NCBI GenBank assembly: GCA_022376465.1
Contig: JACDTU010000008.1
Location: 124,001 to 188,000, forward strand
Direction: 5' to 3'
Source: Cubamyces lactineus
Lineage: Eukaryota > Basidiomycota > Agaricomycetes > Polyporales > Polyporaceae
Length of the DNA: 64,000 nt
Shown here: positions 12,831 through 24,824 of the stretch, one piece after another
Position numbering within the stretch: the first letter of the stretch is position 1
Layout of the letters: each line of letters begins with the position of its first letter
Made by a program: the position numbers and the translations under genes
Notes under the pieces: model-generated
What the model was told of the DNA's origin: nothing
Database searches by the model: none
Seen by the model: only the letters and a program-made list of their open reading frames with translations

Positions 12831-15523
12831 CTAATGAGACATTTGGGCCATGTGAGCTGAACTGAGATACTCACTCGGAGGTATATCAAGGAAAGGCTCG
12901 CTCAAGTACCACGCCCCTGCAGAAGGTATGTTATAGATGATATCTGGGGTCTGGAGAGTAGTAGTGCTTACTATCACCCGACAAGGTCTTCTCATTGTAG
13001 GTCTGTCCGTCTCCAAGCCAGTAGAAGCGGTTTCGAACCGGATCTGCGCGTTCGTAATTGAAGTCTTCCCATCGGGGGTGCATCAAAGCTTTCAGCCCGT
13101 GGAGAGTCGAACCTGTGTTAGGGTAGTTAGAAATTGCCTCTGCGGAGGAGATATTAGAACAAGTTGCTGACCGGGCCATAGACCGACAACCCTCCCTTCC
13201 TCCTTTCCGACTTTGTACCAGGAACGGCACTTGTCGGCGAAGACAGTCTATGGACGCAAATCAATCTGCACCCATAAACCTGGCGCTGTTGTCAAGGATG
13301 TGTGCTCACCTTCGGGAAGTACGCCTGTCGACCCGTGCGCGTTGTGAACGAGACGTCAACATACATACTACAGGAGCAAGGGGCCGCAACGGTACTTTAC
13401 CTCTAGATACTCGTCGAAATCTCGCACGGCCTCCGCCTTGACCTCGATGCTCTTCAACCGCTCTCGCTGCAGCTTCGCAGTCGCCTGGACCGCATACCCA
13501 ATCTGGTACTCAATGAGTGATATCAACGTGCCCGAGGCGATGACCGAGTTCGGCCCAAGCGACATGAACATGTTTGGATATCCGTCCACTGCGACAGAGA
13601 GGTAGGACGTGGGATGGGGTGTCCACTTCTCGTTGATGTCCACGCCGCCCTTGCCGATGATCTTGAAAGGGAGCTGGTAGGATGTGTCGTATCCTAGATT
13701 CAAGGACCAATCAGGGCTGAGGTTGTTGTACGATGACAGGTACTAATTGCGAGTAGGACCCGGCGCTCACCAGTCGCGCAGATGATCACATCCAGATCCT
13801 GAAACTTGCCGTCGGTGGTCTCTATACCTCTGTCTGTAACCCGTTTGATGGGAACAGGGATGAAGTCGACCTGACAGGGTTGATAGTCAGCCCGCAGACT
13901 CGTAATGAGGTTGTTGCCGCGATGTACTGACATTGTCCGAGCACAGTGCCTCCAAATACCCAGGCCCGGGCGTAAGCCTCCTACAAGAGACAGGAAAATC
14001 CGGGATCACTAGATGGCGAAATGAGGGGAAACAGCTAAATTTGGGGATGCATAGCGATAACCTGACAGGGAAACGTACGATGTTCTGCGATCCATGGTTT
14101 CTTCGCGAGCTTCTTCTCCATGACTTGCTGGCAGACCTCTCTGAATTGCCACGACAGAGCCGTTCCACGAATGGTGTATGCATGCGCGCTCTTGTGGCAG
14201 GCACGAATATCAGAGATCGCATGAGGGTCACTGGACTAGACGAGACACTAACATTGAATTCTGTTTCGAGCGTAAGTCTGAACTCCCTGAAGAACTCAGG
14301 GTCGTTCTTGAAACGTTCAATCTCCTCAGGACTGAATCGTACTAAGCGGAATTGAGTTGCAGACAACGATTACAAGGACGACCGATCTCAATCCAAGACT
14401 CACAGTTGTCTGGGTCGGCCGATGTAGGGTCTCGCCCGATGATCTTCGACACCGTGTCGCTCGAGAAGGGCAGGGCAAGCCATGTCTTGCCGCGTGCATA
14501 GTTCGTCAAATGTCCCACTTTTGACTGTAGGGCAGACACTATCTGAATGGCGCTGGAGCCCTGAACCAGGTATGAGCCGTGACGGGACGGAATAGGTCGA
14601 CAGGTAGATCTTACCACACCAATGACGCCGACTTTCTTATTCGCCCAAGGCTCCGCTATCTCTTGCCAGGTCTTCGGGTACGGGTCGAACCCGGCGCTGT
14701 GGTGCAGCTCGCCCTTGAAGTCGTGCAACCCTTCGATATCTGGCCACTTCCACCGGCTGAGAGACCCGATGGCGGTGACGAGCACCTGAGCACTGTCCTC
14801 GATCTCCTCTGAGACGCCCGTCTCTGGGTTTGGACGGCGTATACGGACGTGCCACAAGGCGGACGCTGCGTCGTATTGTGCGTGCACGACTTCGTGCTGC
14901 AGCTTGATGTAACGCATCAACTTGTACTTTTCGGTAAGCTCTTCCAGGTGTTGGCGGATCTCAGGCCCGGATGGATAGAAGGTCGTCCAGTCTTTCTGAT
15001 GATAAGTCCGGAGTCAACCTACCCGCCGACGCGATGGACAGACTGTGAGCCCGTACCTTCTCCTCGAATGAGAACTGATACTGAAAGAGAGTGGATCAGT
15101 CTCGTGACGCTGGGCTCTAGGGAGAGGGACATACACAGTGCGCTGCAACATCGCAAGCAAGACCGCTACGTTCTATCTGTCAACGAGCAGGACATGCAAC
15201 GACAGTCTCAAGACGGACGAACGGGTAATTGTTGTTGAACCATGTCCCACCAACCCCGGCGCTCTTCTCGTATATCGTGAGTTGAACGTTGGGTATCTTT
15301 TGCGGGAAGCTAGGTTAATAAGAGTAGATCAGGATGCGCTCACAGATGTCATAACGTTCACGGCTCACCGAATGCCCGCGAGAAGACCGCTGAAGCCAGC
15401 ACCGATGACGATGACCTTGATAGGCTCAAGCTCGTCGATGCAAAAATCGCCCAGAGTATATGGGGGAGAGGGAGGATTTGGGGAAGCCGTGGACGTAGAG
15501 GCACGGGAGTTTCGGTTACCCAT
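12831..15523 (-). CDS. flavin-containing monooxygenase, Baeyer-Villiger type
   Basis: FAD- and NADPH-dependent monooxygenase of the cyclohexanone/steroid monooxygenase group, which typically inserts oxygen next to a ketone. After a Ser/Pro-rich lead (MGNRNSRASTSTASP) the FAD Rossmann motif reads IKVIVIGAGFSGLLAGI. Then come NVQLTIYEKSAGVGGTWFNN, YPGLACDVAAHC, FDPYPKTWQEIAEPW and the second Rossmann motif VGVIGVGSSAIQIV, rebuilt across an intron. The fingerprint segment is FKGELHHSAGFD. The C-terminal part has GYPNMFMSLGPNSVIASG, typical of the family, and the last exon ends near SEYLSSAHMAQMSH with TAG at 12831. The final exon boundary is my least certain call. The substrate is unknown, and no biosynthetic partner genes lie beside it. 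Confidence 0.85.
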
Positions 15524-16445
15524 ATTCGCGTTCTCGTGCAGCGAGGCCGATACAAGAGGGGCTGTAATAAGCTGTTGCTTAAATGGAGCCAGCTGACGAG
15601 CTCGATTCGTTCATGGGACCGGCGGGCTCTCGCAGTACCAGTGAACTGCGTGTTGACGATGACATTCCGTTTTCAAGATTATCCGAAGCCAGCTCGAGCG
15701 TGTTGGAATCCGTTCCATTTGTTGACAAGCGCGAGACTTGTGTGAACCGGCCTGGGAGTGGAAGGCCTGTCAGTGCAATTGACTCTATTGCGAAGGGCCG
15801 TCCGGAGAGAAGGAGGGGCAGAGAAGCCTGGCATGCCTTTGCCTCCCACAGTCTTCGCTTTGATTAGCCATTCAGTGGGAAACACGCCGGCATATCTGAC
15901 GGCGAAGCGAATGGAGATGCGCTATCACGAGGGTTGTCCACGGCAGTCACCACCATTTACCGTGGACATACCCCACGAACCTCTTGAGTGCAGCATGAGT
16001 GCGCCTGGATCCCGGAAATATATGGCACTAGGGCGGGTAAGTGAGGATGGTAAGTCAGGTAACATTACGGGGAATAAAGACCGAGACTCACATGTACTGG
16101 AGGCGCACGAGTGCAAAGGCTACTGGCGGAATGTAAATCCGAAGCTAGTGAAGACAGGCTCTCGAGATCAGTGTTCTGGTGAACGGGCCTGACACCCTTA
16201 TCATCCGCTCGAACTTGAAACTCTGCGTCAAATGAGTGTAATGTTGTACTAGACACAAGCAGAAGTAAAAATTAATCATACAGAAATATGTATATCCTCC
16301 CGCAAAAGAACGTCCCTGTTGTATGTGTTTCGTAGTATGAACGAAACGTACCGATCCTGACCAAACACAGCCTCCATCCTTCATGTCCTGTCTTCCTATC
16401 CTCTCATGTCCTGTCTTCCTATCCTCTCATGTCCTCGCATCTACT
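15524..16445. other. intergenic: BVMO promoter and Lon 3' flank
   Basis: Both neighbours are on the minus strand. Short frames (for example plus 15583-15867) lack family resemblance. A tandem duplication lies at 16381-16426, just past the Lon stop. Confidence 0.4.
16381..16434. repeat. 23-bp tandem duplication, two copies plus a partial
   Basis: A 23-bp unit starting TCATGTCCTGTCTTCC at 16381 repeats exactly at 16404, and its first 8 bases begin a third copy at 16427. It sits just downstream of the Lon stop codon, in the 3' flank of that gene. Confidence 0.85.
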
Positions 16446-19400
16446 TCACAACCGACTCTCCATCACCACCATGCTGCGCCGCCAGTTGAGCACGCCTTTG
16501 CCAAACGCAGCCTCGAGTACTTCGTCCATCGTACGCGCGAACACGAATTCCATCTCGGCGCGGATCTCGGGCGGGACATCGTGCTCGACGTCCTTCCGGT
16601 TGGCCCAAGGCAGGATAACTTTGGTGATTCGCGCACGGTGAGCGCCCAGGACCTTCTCCTTGATACCACCTACGGGGCCGACGCGACCGCGAAGTGTGAT
16701 CTACAATGATGACGAGTGTTAGAAAGTATATATGGTCGGCACGGAGCGCTGCTCACCTCTCCTGTCATGGCGACATTCGTGGGCACGCATGCGCCTGTGA
16801 GTAGCGATACAAATGCACATGTCTGAAAGTAATCGCCATCAATGCGTGGTCTGCCATTCACGAGAGATGTCGAGCGTACCATGGCAATGCCAGCAGAAGG
16901 CCCATCCTTCTTGACAGCCCCCGAAGGCAAATGCAGATGGATGTCAATAGGATCCGGAACCTTCAGCGGGTCTTCCGAGCGCAGCTTGGTGATATAGAGG
17001 TCGTATGCATGGCTCTTCACCCAACTGAGCGCCAGCTCGCCGCTCTCCTTGATAACCTCGCCTAGGCTGCCCGTCAGCTTCAGGTGACCGCCGCCAGGCA
17101 CGGCGATCGTCTCAATGGGCAGGATGCCGCCCTCGCCCATCCCAGTCACGACCAGCCCGTAAACCAAGCCCCTACGCTCTTCCCTGTGCATCTCTTCCTC
17201 GTCCCAGCGTGCGATGCCGAGGATCTTCTCGAGCTCGTGCTCCTCGACGAGTTTCTTGTACGTGGTACCAGCACCGTCTACGGCCTGTTCGGGCACTCGG
17301 GTGATGTCGTCGTTCCCGTTGCTGTCGACGTATTCGGCCCATTCAACGGCTTTGTGACGCACTACGGCGCCGATAGCGCGCTCAAGCGAGCGAACGCCAG
17401 CTTCGCGCGTGTAGTGAGTAGCGATACGGAGGAGCGCGGGTTGGGTGAGAGCGACGTGCTCGGGAGTGAGACCGTTGGCCTTAAGTTGCTTCGGGAGGAG
17501 GAACTTGCGGGCGATGTGCATCTTCTCATCGTAGGTGTAACCTGTAGCGATGTTAGCAGATCTTCGACAGGGGCTGGGAGAAAATGTCTATACCTGACAA
17601 GTGGACAATTTCACAACGGTCTAGCAAAGGCGCCGATATCGTTTCCAACGAGTTCGAGGTGCAGATGAAAAGCACTTGGCTTAGATCGATGGGTACGTTG
17701 ATGTAGTGGTCCTGTGCAACGAAAGTTCAATTCCTAACGCATATAAATGAGGCCTGGGCGAAACTTACGTTGAAAGAATGATTCTGCTCCGGGTCGAGGA
17801 CCTCTAGCAAAGCCGCCGCTGGATCTCCGTGGAAGTTGCTCTGTCCAATCTTGTCAATCTCGTCCCTATGATTGGGTCAGTCATCACGCCGACTGCCACA
17901 GAGAAAAGAAGAGAAGAGAGTACAACTTACAATAGTATAACAGGATCGGGCCGCCCTGCTTTGCGCAACGCTTGGACGATAGAACCCGGTCCACTGGCGA
18001 CGTACGTCCGCCGATGGCCCCTAATCTCAGCCTCATCGCGGACACCGCCCAGCGAGATGCGCTGGAAAGGCCGGTCCAGCGCTCGCGCTATGGACTGCCC
18101 TAGAGATGTCTTCCCGGTCCCCGGAGGACCAACAAACCTACAATGATTCTCAGCATGTCTTCCGGGTGACCAGCTCCATACCACTCACAAGAGGATGGGG
18201 CCCTTCACAGCCTTACTTGCAGCACCCCGCTTGGGGGCCTGCTTGTCAACATTCGAAGGCAGTTGTGCAGGCAGACCCGCCTCCCCGGACTGAGTCCCAG
18301 CCTGAGACTGGCTTTGGGCATGAGCCTTCTCTTTCACCCCTGTCACCCCTGCAGATGCAGCGTGCCGAGAGTTCAGCGCGTGCGAAATCAACGCCAATGC
18401 GCGCGAGGTCGCGTCACCTTCTGTGCGCTGGGGAGAGGTCTCCCCGCTGACTGTATGCGTGTGGCTGGTCGAGGGCTGTTGGGCCGCCTCGCGCTCAGCC
18501 TGCAGCTGCTTGAGCCGGACCACTGCGAGGTACTCTATCAGCCGCTTCTTGATCTTCTCAAGCCCATAATGGTCTTCGTCCAACTGCTTTCGGGCGTTCT
18601 CGAGGAACGCGCGATCGCGCAGCTTGTCCGAGGAGGTGGCCGTAGCATACGCCGATGAGGACGGCCACGGAATGGATGTAAGCCATTCAAGCTAGTTAGA
18701 GGGATTAAACTGGGTATGCAAAGGGCAATTAGCATAAGTCGTACGTAGTTTCGGATGACACCATGTTCTACGCTTCCGGAGGGTATGCGCTGGAACCTCT
18801 TCCACTCGCGGACAGCCATCTTCCTCTCCTCGCTGTCTTTAGCCATTGCCTCGATCTTATGCTTGATGTCGGCCATGTCTTCCGCCTCGGCTTGCTCAGG
18901 GTCGTCTAGCTCAGATATACCAGAGGACCGGATGCCGCCGGGTGCGTCTTGATTGGAAGAGCGTGTGAGTGCTTGCAATTCTCGCTGTATAGCAGCCAAT
19001 TGCTGGCGAAGAAAGAACTCCTTCTGTTGCTTGGAAAGCGTCTCGTCTATGGATTGGGCAATCTTCTTGGTTACTTCGGATATTGACGCCTGCTTGACGA
19101 AGAGCTCGGTCGCCCGGCGCAGACGATCGTTGACCGCAACGGCGGACAAGTATGCTGCAAAAGCGCGTTCAGTATACTTAGTATGCTGCTTCAACGAGAC
19201 GGCTCGAGTAAACGCAAGCCAGCACGGGAGACACACTCATCCCTATGTAGGGCGCTATATTAGCGAGCTACTGTCCAATCGTTTGAGCGCCGGTCATTCA
19301 ACCCGGGCGGACCTCACTCATTGCGGTATAGCAACCGCGTGCATCCCTAGGCCCTACTCATCCCTCCAATTCGGAGTGTTCACTCACCAAGTTTGTCACT

Positions 19401-19961
19401 ATAGTCGAGCTTGTTGATTCCAGCGACAATAACATCAGCCATCCAAGGCGTCCTGTCATCCGAGACCTCCTCAAGCATATGGGAGATCTTGACATACACA
19501 TCCCGCCGAGACTGCTGATTCGTATCCCGAGCGAGATGGTCTAGCAGTTTAGCTGCTGCAGCTCGGAAAGTCGCCACAGCTTCCTGCGATGGTGGCCCGT
19601 CTGCCTTTGGTCGTTCCGCTGTGAGTTCTATGAGATCGTTTGCGTTGAAAGGGGCACCAGACTGAGTATCCGGGTAGTACAAGCGCGAGAGACCATGCAG
19701 AGTGACCTGGAAGGCCTTGTCGGAGGATCTAGATACGGTACGGACGACGCGGACGACGCGTGCCCCGGTACCCCAGGAATAGACCTCAGAAGCAGAAGTG
19801 CATGGGACCGTTCCGACGACGAGCTGAGCATCCGAGCGTTGCACAAGCTCGACGAGTTTCAAGCCGGCGGGTTCGTCGAGGAAAGCCTGTATCCTAGCCG
19901 TGGGGAGGAGGACGATGGGCTGGGGAAGGGTGAGGACTGGGATGAGGGTAGAGACGGCCAT
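16446..19961 (-). CDS. Lon protease homolog, peroxisomal
   Basis: ATP-dependent Lon serine protease, about 1,000 residues after about nine introns are removed. I chose the start at 19961 ([20 protein letters not shown]) because it begins the Lon N-terminal domain directly with no mitochondrial leader; an upstream ATG at 20036 would add a poor extension. Domains in order: Lon substrate-binding domain; helical region ([19 protein letters not shown]); a Ser/Gln/Ala-rich insert of about 80 residues; Walker [21 protein letters not shown]; Walker B/sensor region; and the proteolytic domain with the catalytic serine in [11 protein letters not shown]. The last residues are VVMESRL. SRL fits the PTS1 consensus, so peroxisomal matrix quality control is the likely role. 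The gene is head-to-head with DML1. Confidence 0.92.
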
Positions 19962-20109
19962 GGTGGTCGTGGTCCAAGCAGGGTCACCACTCGAGTACAC
20001 TGACAGACGGTGGCACTGCGGGGAACACCTGCCCACGTGAGCGCTTCCTCGAAATCACGCTACTCCCTCCGGCGTCTCTGCGCCTGCACCTTGTTCTGAA
20101 TTGGCAAGC
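19962..20109. promoter_or_regulatory. short bidirectional promoter Lon / DML1
   Basis: Only 148 bp separate the two diverging start codons. The stretch contains a palindromic E-box CACGTG at 20034-20039 and an ATTGG (inverted CCAAT) at 20099-20103, immediately before the DML1 ATG. Confidence 0.5.
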
Positions 20110-22265
20110 ATGAAGGAAATCCTCTACGTCCAGGCAGGTCCCCTCGCCAACTTCATCGGCACACACTTCTGGAACACCCAAGAAAGCTACTTTACGTATG
20201 GCGACGGAGAGGAGCCCGTCGTGCATCACGACAGATCCTTCAGGGAGGGGTTAACTCCCAAGGTGACCCTCTTCCCTCTCATGCGTGCGAACTTTCCCAA
20301 GCTCACGTCCGCCGACAAAAGGGAGAGCCAACATTCTGTCCGAGGCTGTTGATTTTTGATCGAAAGTGTGAGTTCTTAATCTATCTGGTGCATCGTAACC
20401 TTTCACAATGCTCAGCATAAAACAGCGCAGTTCGGGGCCCTTTCGGATGAGTTATATGGTGGTGTAGGCGAACCCGACATCAAGCAATGGTATATTTTAT
20501 AGCGCTCGAGATGGTACCATATTGCTCACATTCTGTCGTCAAGGGAAGGAGGTGTGGTGGAGTACCGACGTGACCCGATCCCGAAGAGCGACTATCAGAC
20601 GGCGCTGGACCAAGGGCTCGACGAGTCGGATGAACATCAAGATGGCGACAAAGCCGCGCCAGAAAAATCGCCGAATATACGTTTTTGGTCCGATTATAGC
20701 CGCGTCTACTACCACCCTCGCAGCGCCCAAAAACTCCCCGACCTAGCTGACTGGGAGAGGGCTGAGGGTGAATGGAATGCGAGCAGAGAAACGTTCTCAA
20801 CCTATGAGCATGTCAGCTTCAGTCTATGATTTCACAAGCTTGCTTCAGTATTGATATTTCTCAGGAGCATGAGATCATGGAGAATGAAGTGCGACTATTC
20901 GTAGAAGAGTGCAACGCCTTGCAGGTATACCGCTTGTCGTCGTCGATGGTTTGATTGTCTGGCTAAGACATGCGAATACGTCAGGGCATCCAACTGACGA
21001 GCGATTGTGGCACCTTCGGCGGCTTCACCGATGCATTCCTCACCGTCTTTCGTGACGAGTACCCCAAAATGCCGTCGCTCGCGTTGCCACTGCTGTCCAG
21101 TGCATCAAATATGCGCGTGAGCGCAGACGAGGTACGTTACCGGGCAGGCCCATGGTTCGATCCAGCTAACTTGCAATCCTGCTCACAACAACAAACGGAC
21201 AACATAGGAAGCGAATGCGATGAAGCTGATCAACGATGCGCTTTGCATCCGCAGCCTCGAAACGCTGTCTACGATCAACGTTCCGTTGCAACACCCCTCA
21301 ACATGGCGTCGAGGAAAATGGCTCGAGGATCTAAACATTGACGTACGCCCACATAAGGCTTGTTCAGGTCAGGTTGATGACGTCCGCCTGCTTACGCACA
21401 GCTTCAAAACCCATACTACACATCCGCACTTCTCGCCACCCATATCGAGAGCGCCACGCTGCCGTTCAGGTTCGTCTGGTAACTACTCTGTACGTATAAT
21501 CTGTGCGCTCACAATCGGACGACAGGCTCAAAGAGTCATCGTACGACATCTCGACGCTGAGCAGCATGCTCAACGCATCGGCTACGTTGAGCATATCGCA
21601 TATGTCTGGAATGTATCCAGTTCCTTCTGAGATCAACTAGTCGCGCGAGGCGGAGAAGCGAATCTACGATTTGTCCGCTGCGGCTGAAGCCGATGCGCGA
21701 TGTGGAAACGTGTGTATTCTTTTTTTCGCTGGGAATCTCAGATTGATGAGCTCCCGCTGCCTCTCAGGCCCCCGCGACGGAATACGCTCGTCTTCAGGTG
21801 GCGCGAGGGTTCAGTCCCTCCGAACACGCGAAGCTTGAGGATCATTTCACCGCAAAAACTCCCGCGCCCTTCAGGTTTGTTCCCTACCCTATTCGTGCCT
21901 ACCAAATCCAGCTCACACACTTCCCTGAAACAAGCATCCACGCGCCTCCCTACCCAACCCCCTCATCCTTCCCGCGCTTCTTCTCCCAAACTCGGACTCA
22001 CCCCCTCCGCGGCTCGGGGGACAAACACCGCGTCCTCTCCAGCCTCTCCACGTCCAGCGCGACCGCGCCGCTGCTCGCATCGTACGCGACGCTCGTGCAG
22101 GAGTGCGTCGATCGCCGCGCGGGCATCGTCGCGCGGATGGGCCTCGAATTTGACGAGATGCGCGAGCTGAAGGATGAGCTGTGGGCGCTGTGCGATCGGT
22201 ATGCGGGGCCGGATGAGGAGTGGCGGGGGTCGAAGGAGGATGTGTTGAGCGAGGACGAGGAGTGA
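20110..22265 (+). CDS. DML1: Misato/DML1 family tubulin-like protein
   Basis: Misato/Dml1 proteins have a tubulin/FtsZ-like N-terminal segment and act in mitochondrial distribution and inheritance. The first ATG of the frame (20110) gives MKEILYVQAGPLANFIGTHF and WNTQESYFTYGDGEEP, the hallmark Misato N-terminus. Later exons give HKTAQFGALSDELYGGVGEP, IRFWSDYSRVYYHPRS, EHEIMENEVRLFVEECNALQ, the tubulin-like GIQLTSDCGTFGGFTDAFL, and a long C-terminal helical part including ARMGLEFDEMRELKDELWAL, ending in an acidic SEDEE. About eight introns interrupt it. The family assignment is firm. The mitochondrial role is from other species. Confidence 0.9.
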
Positions 22266-22410
22266 GTCGATATGTAGCAGACGAGATGCATCGTGAGGCA
22301 CGGCAAGGATGTAGCAGGCGTTACCGCTGGTTACACTTTACAATTCGTTGACACTTCTACTTCAGATCAATGGCTTCTATCTAGCTCTCATGCATCTACT
22401 CCGACTGCCT

Positions 22411-24824
22411 TCACGCTGCACGGGGCTGGAACAACACCACGGCGTACCTACCCTAAAATCAGTATCCATCGCTAGTCATCGGGAGCATACTCGAGTGCCA
22501 ACTCACTTTCCGTTATATCTCCATTTCTCGCCGCTCTTGTCCAGCTTATCGGCAACCTCTTGGTCGACCCCGACGATGACATCGGCCTTGTTCGTCCGCA
22601 AGCTCAGAATGGGGAACGATCCGGCGATGGGTCCTGTTACTCGTAAGTGTGGCATATCCTGGTGGGAAGGGATGAGTGATTACGTACCGATGGCCGTCTC
22701 GAAGGGCGTGGACGCGGGCCATTGTACATCTCCAGTCAACCTATGCATTCGTTAGTGCCCATTCAGCCTCAGAACGATAGCGGACGGGTGCTCACTTGCG
22801 GAAGCTGTTGTGAGTGTGGTAGTCGTATAAGACAAGAAATCCTCTGAACACCTGTCACCTAACTTACTTGAGATCGCCCTGACAATATGATTGTGTTAAG
22901 CTTTGGGCCAAGTGAGGACACGCGCGTTACGTACCTTGAAGATGACGAGGCTGCTATCCTCAAGAGACTTATGGAGCTCTGGAGCGAGCTCCTTCATGTT
23001 CCAGTACGGGTAAGGCGAAGTCCAGAAGTTGGCCTTACGCGGGAATCCTCAGTGTACTACCCACAGGAGGATGACTATGCGTTAGCTCGACTTACCTTCG
23101 CGTCAGAGCTGCCCAGTGGGCTATCGATCGGCACTGACAGCGAGAACACTCCGGACTCAATGTACGATTCCCATCGCTTCACCATTTCGTAGAGGTGTTG
23201 ACGAGACTCTTCAGAGGCACCGGATGCGGGGGTCCCTTCTGGCGTATCCTCTTGAGGGAAGAAGGTGGGTGAGAGGAGTGATTTGGTCGCAGACTTGAAG
23301 TCGGGAGGCGTTACGTCCGAGACGAACCAGGGGATAAGCTTTGGGCTGGAAGTGGCGTCAATCGGCTGTTCGGTGGATGTAGACGGTTACCATCGGAATG
23401 AGAGTTACGCACTGGAAGACGACTTTGGAGACGTATGGCGTGTATGTTACGAGAAAGTCCGCGAACACGAAGTCGGTGAACAGCTAAGGGTAGGGGTAGG
23501 TATCAAGGAAATATTCCATGATAGCGGCGCTCGTCCAGCTTACCTCGAATCCAGCTTGCAGACTGATTCAGCTCATGTAGTCCAAGCATTGGGGAGGGCT
23601 GATGAACGCACCATTGTCGAGCACAAAGTCAACACGAGAATCCTTCTTGCTTGCGAGGCTTGCCAGGTGTTGCCAAACCTTCTCTTGATCGTCCTTTAGA
23701 ATATACTCCGCGCGGGCAGCTTGAGCGTCGCGACCAACTGTCTGTAGGTGCTGGATATCATCGTGCGACAGATGTGTGAGCATCGACAAATCCTGGAACC
23801 AGCTTGTCAGGGGTAAGGTGATACAATGGATGAGGTGTTCGGCGCACGGTGGCGTTACCCCACAGGCACATTTGGATCATCTCCTTGAAGATGACCTTCA
23901 GGTTGTCGGGATTCGAGGCTAAAGTGTGTTCGTCTGCTTCAAGCTCGTGCATCGTGGTAGCCAGTTCTGTATCGTGTCAGACGTCAATGAGGCCTGCCTC
24001 AACGTTAACGGTCCACGCACGGTATATAGCTTTGGAGCTCTTCTGGAAAGTTGCTTCCTTCTGAGCCAGGAAAGGGTCGTAATCCTTCCAATGCTTGGTC
24101 TGCACGAAGAATGAGCGGATGAGACGGTATCTGAAACGCCATGTACCGTCAGAGGGTGTCCCGCGCTTACAGCTCTGATTCTTACAAATAACACCTATGA
24201 GGCCTGTAGTTAGTATCGCATGACGGAATGTTCTTGACTTTGTATCCTTACTCGGAGTAGAGCCATGGGACAGTCAACCAGGTGTTCTGGCTCTTCTCCG
24301 CAAGTTTCTCAAGCTCCTTGTTATACACGTCTGTAAGAGCCTCTCCATCTTCTGCTATCGGCCTGTACATATCAGCAATCGGTGAACTGCAGCCATTCGC
24401 ATACTACGAGAGGCAGGACACTCACTGCAGGACACGGTCGCGAGCCATATCATACTTGACCTCGCCAATCTTGCTGATGATCTTCTTGCCTTCCTCAATG
24501 ATGACTTCTACGGTGGCCTTTTCCTCCTCGGACTTCGAGGGGAGGGACACGCCGAGGTCATGGTTCCGGCAGTAGATGTTGTCGATGATCCCAGTGAGGA
24601 TGACCGGCCATCGCCTGAGGACCGTCTCGAACCTGTAGAACGTACTCCGTTCAGCGTGTAATTCTTGAGGCGAGAGTGATCTGGGCCCTTACGCGAAACT
24701 AGATGAGCGGGGAGAGTAAGAAGATTAGAATGACCTGTATCTCGCCGCGACTTTCTAGGTCGGGGTATGGTACCAACCTGTTTCTGTCTGTGAAGTCCCA
24801 AGGGGGGTATGGTGCTTGAAACAT
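22411..24824 (-). CDS. ARMT1/DUF89-family damage-control phosphatase-like protein
   Basis: Metal-dependent DUF89 protein of the ARMT1/yeast YMR027W type. Family members dephosphorylate sugar phosphates such as fructose 1-phosphate; protein carboxyl methylation was also proposed for human ARMT1. The start at 24824 (MFQAPYPPWDFTDR) joins through an intron to FETVLRRWPVILTGIIDNIY, then VKYDMARDRV, NTWLTVPWLYSECYLYRLI, MIQMCLWGNATDLS and DFVLDNAGFE, the metal-binding loop rebuilt across an intron at about 23630-23550. Downstream: KLIPWFVSDVTPPDF, SLVIFKGDLNFRKL. The last exon is short: NGKYAVVLFQPRAA with TGA at 22411-22413. Without it the frame would stop right after NGK. The metal-binding Asp and Asn are intact. 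Confidence 0.88.

Noticed and set aside
15583..15867. Plus-strand 94-codon frame between the monooxygenase and Lon
   Set aside because: No family resemblance, no linked exon, and both neighbours read the other way.
19961..20036. Upstream ATG at 20036 as Lon start
   Set aside because: It would add 25 residues unlike a Lon N-terminus or a targeting peptide and leave almost no room for the divergent DML1 promoter.
21148..21172. GGTTCGATCC resembling a tRNA T-loop
   Set aside because: It lies in a DML1 intron, and no acceptor, D or anticodon arms can be folded around it.
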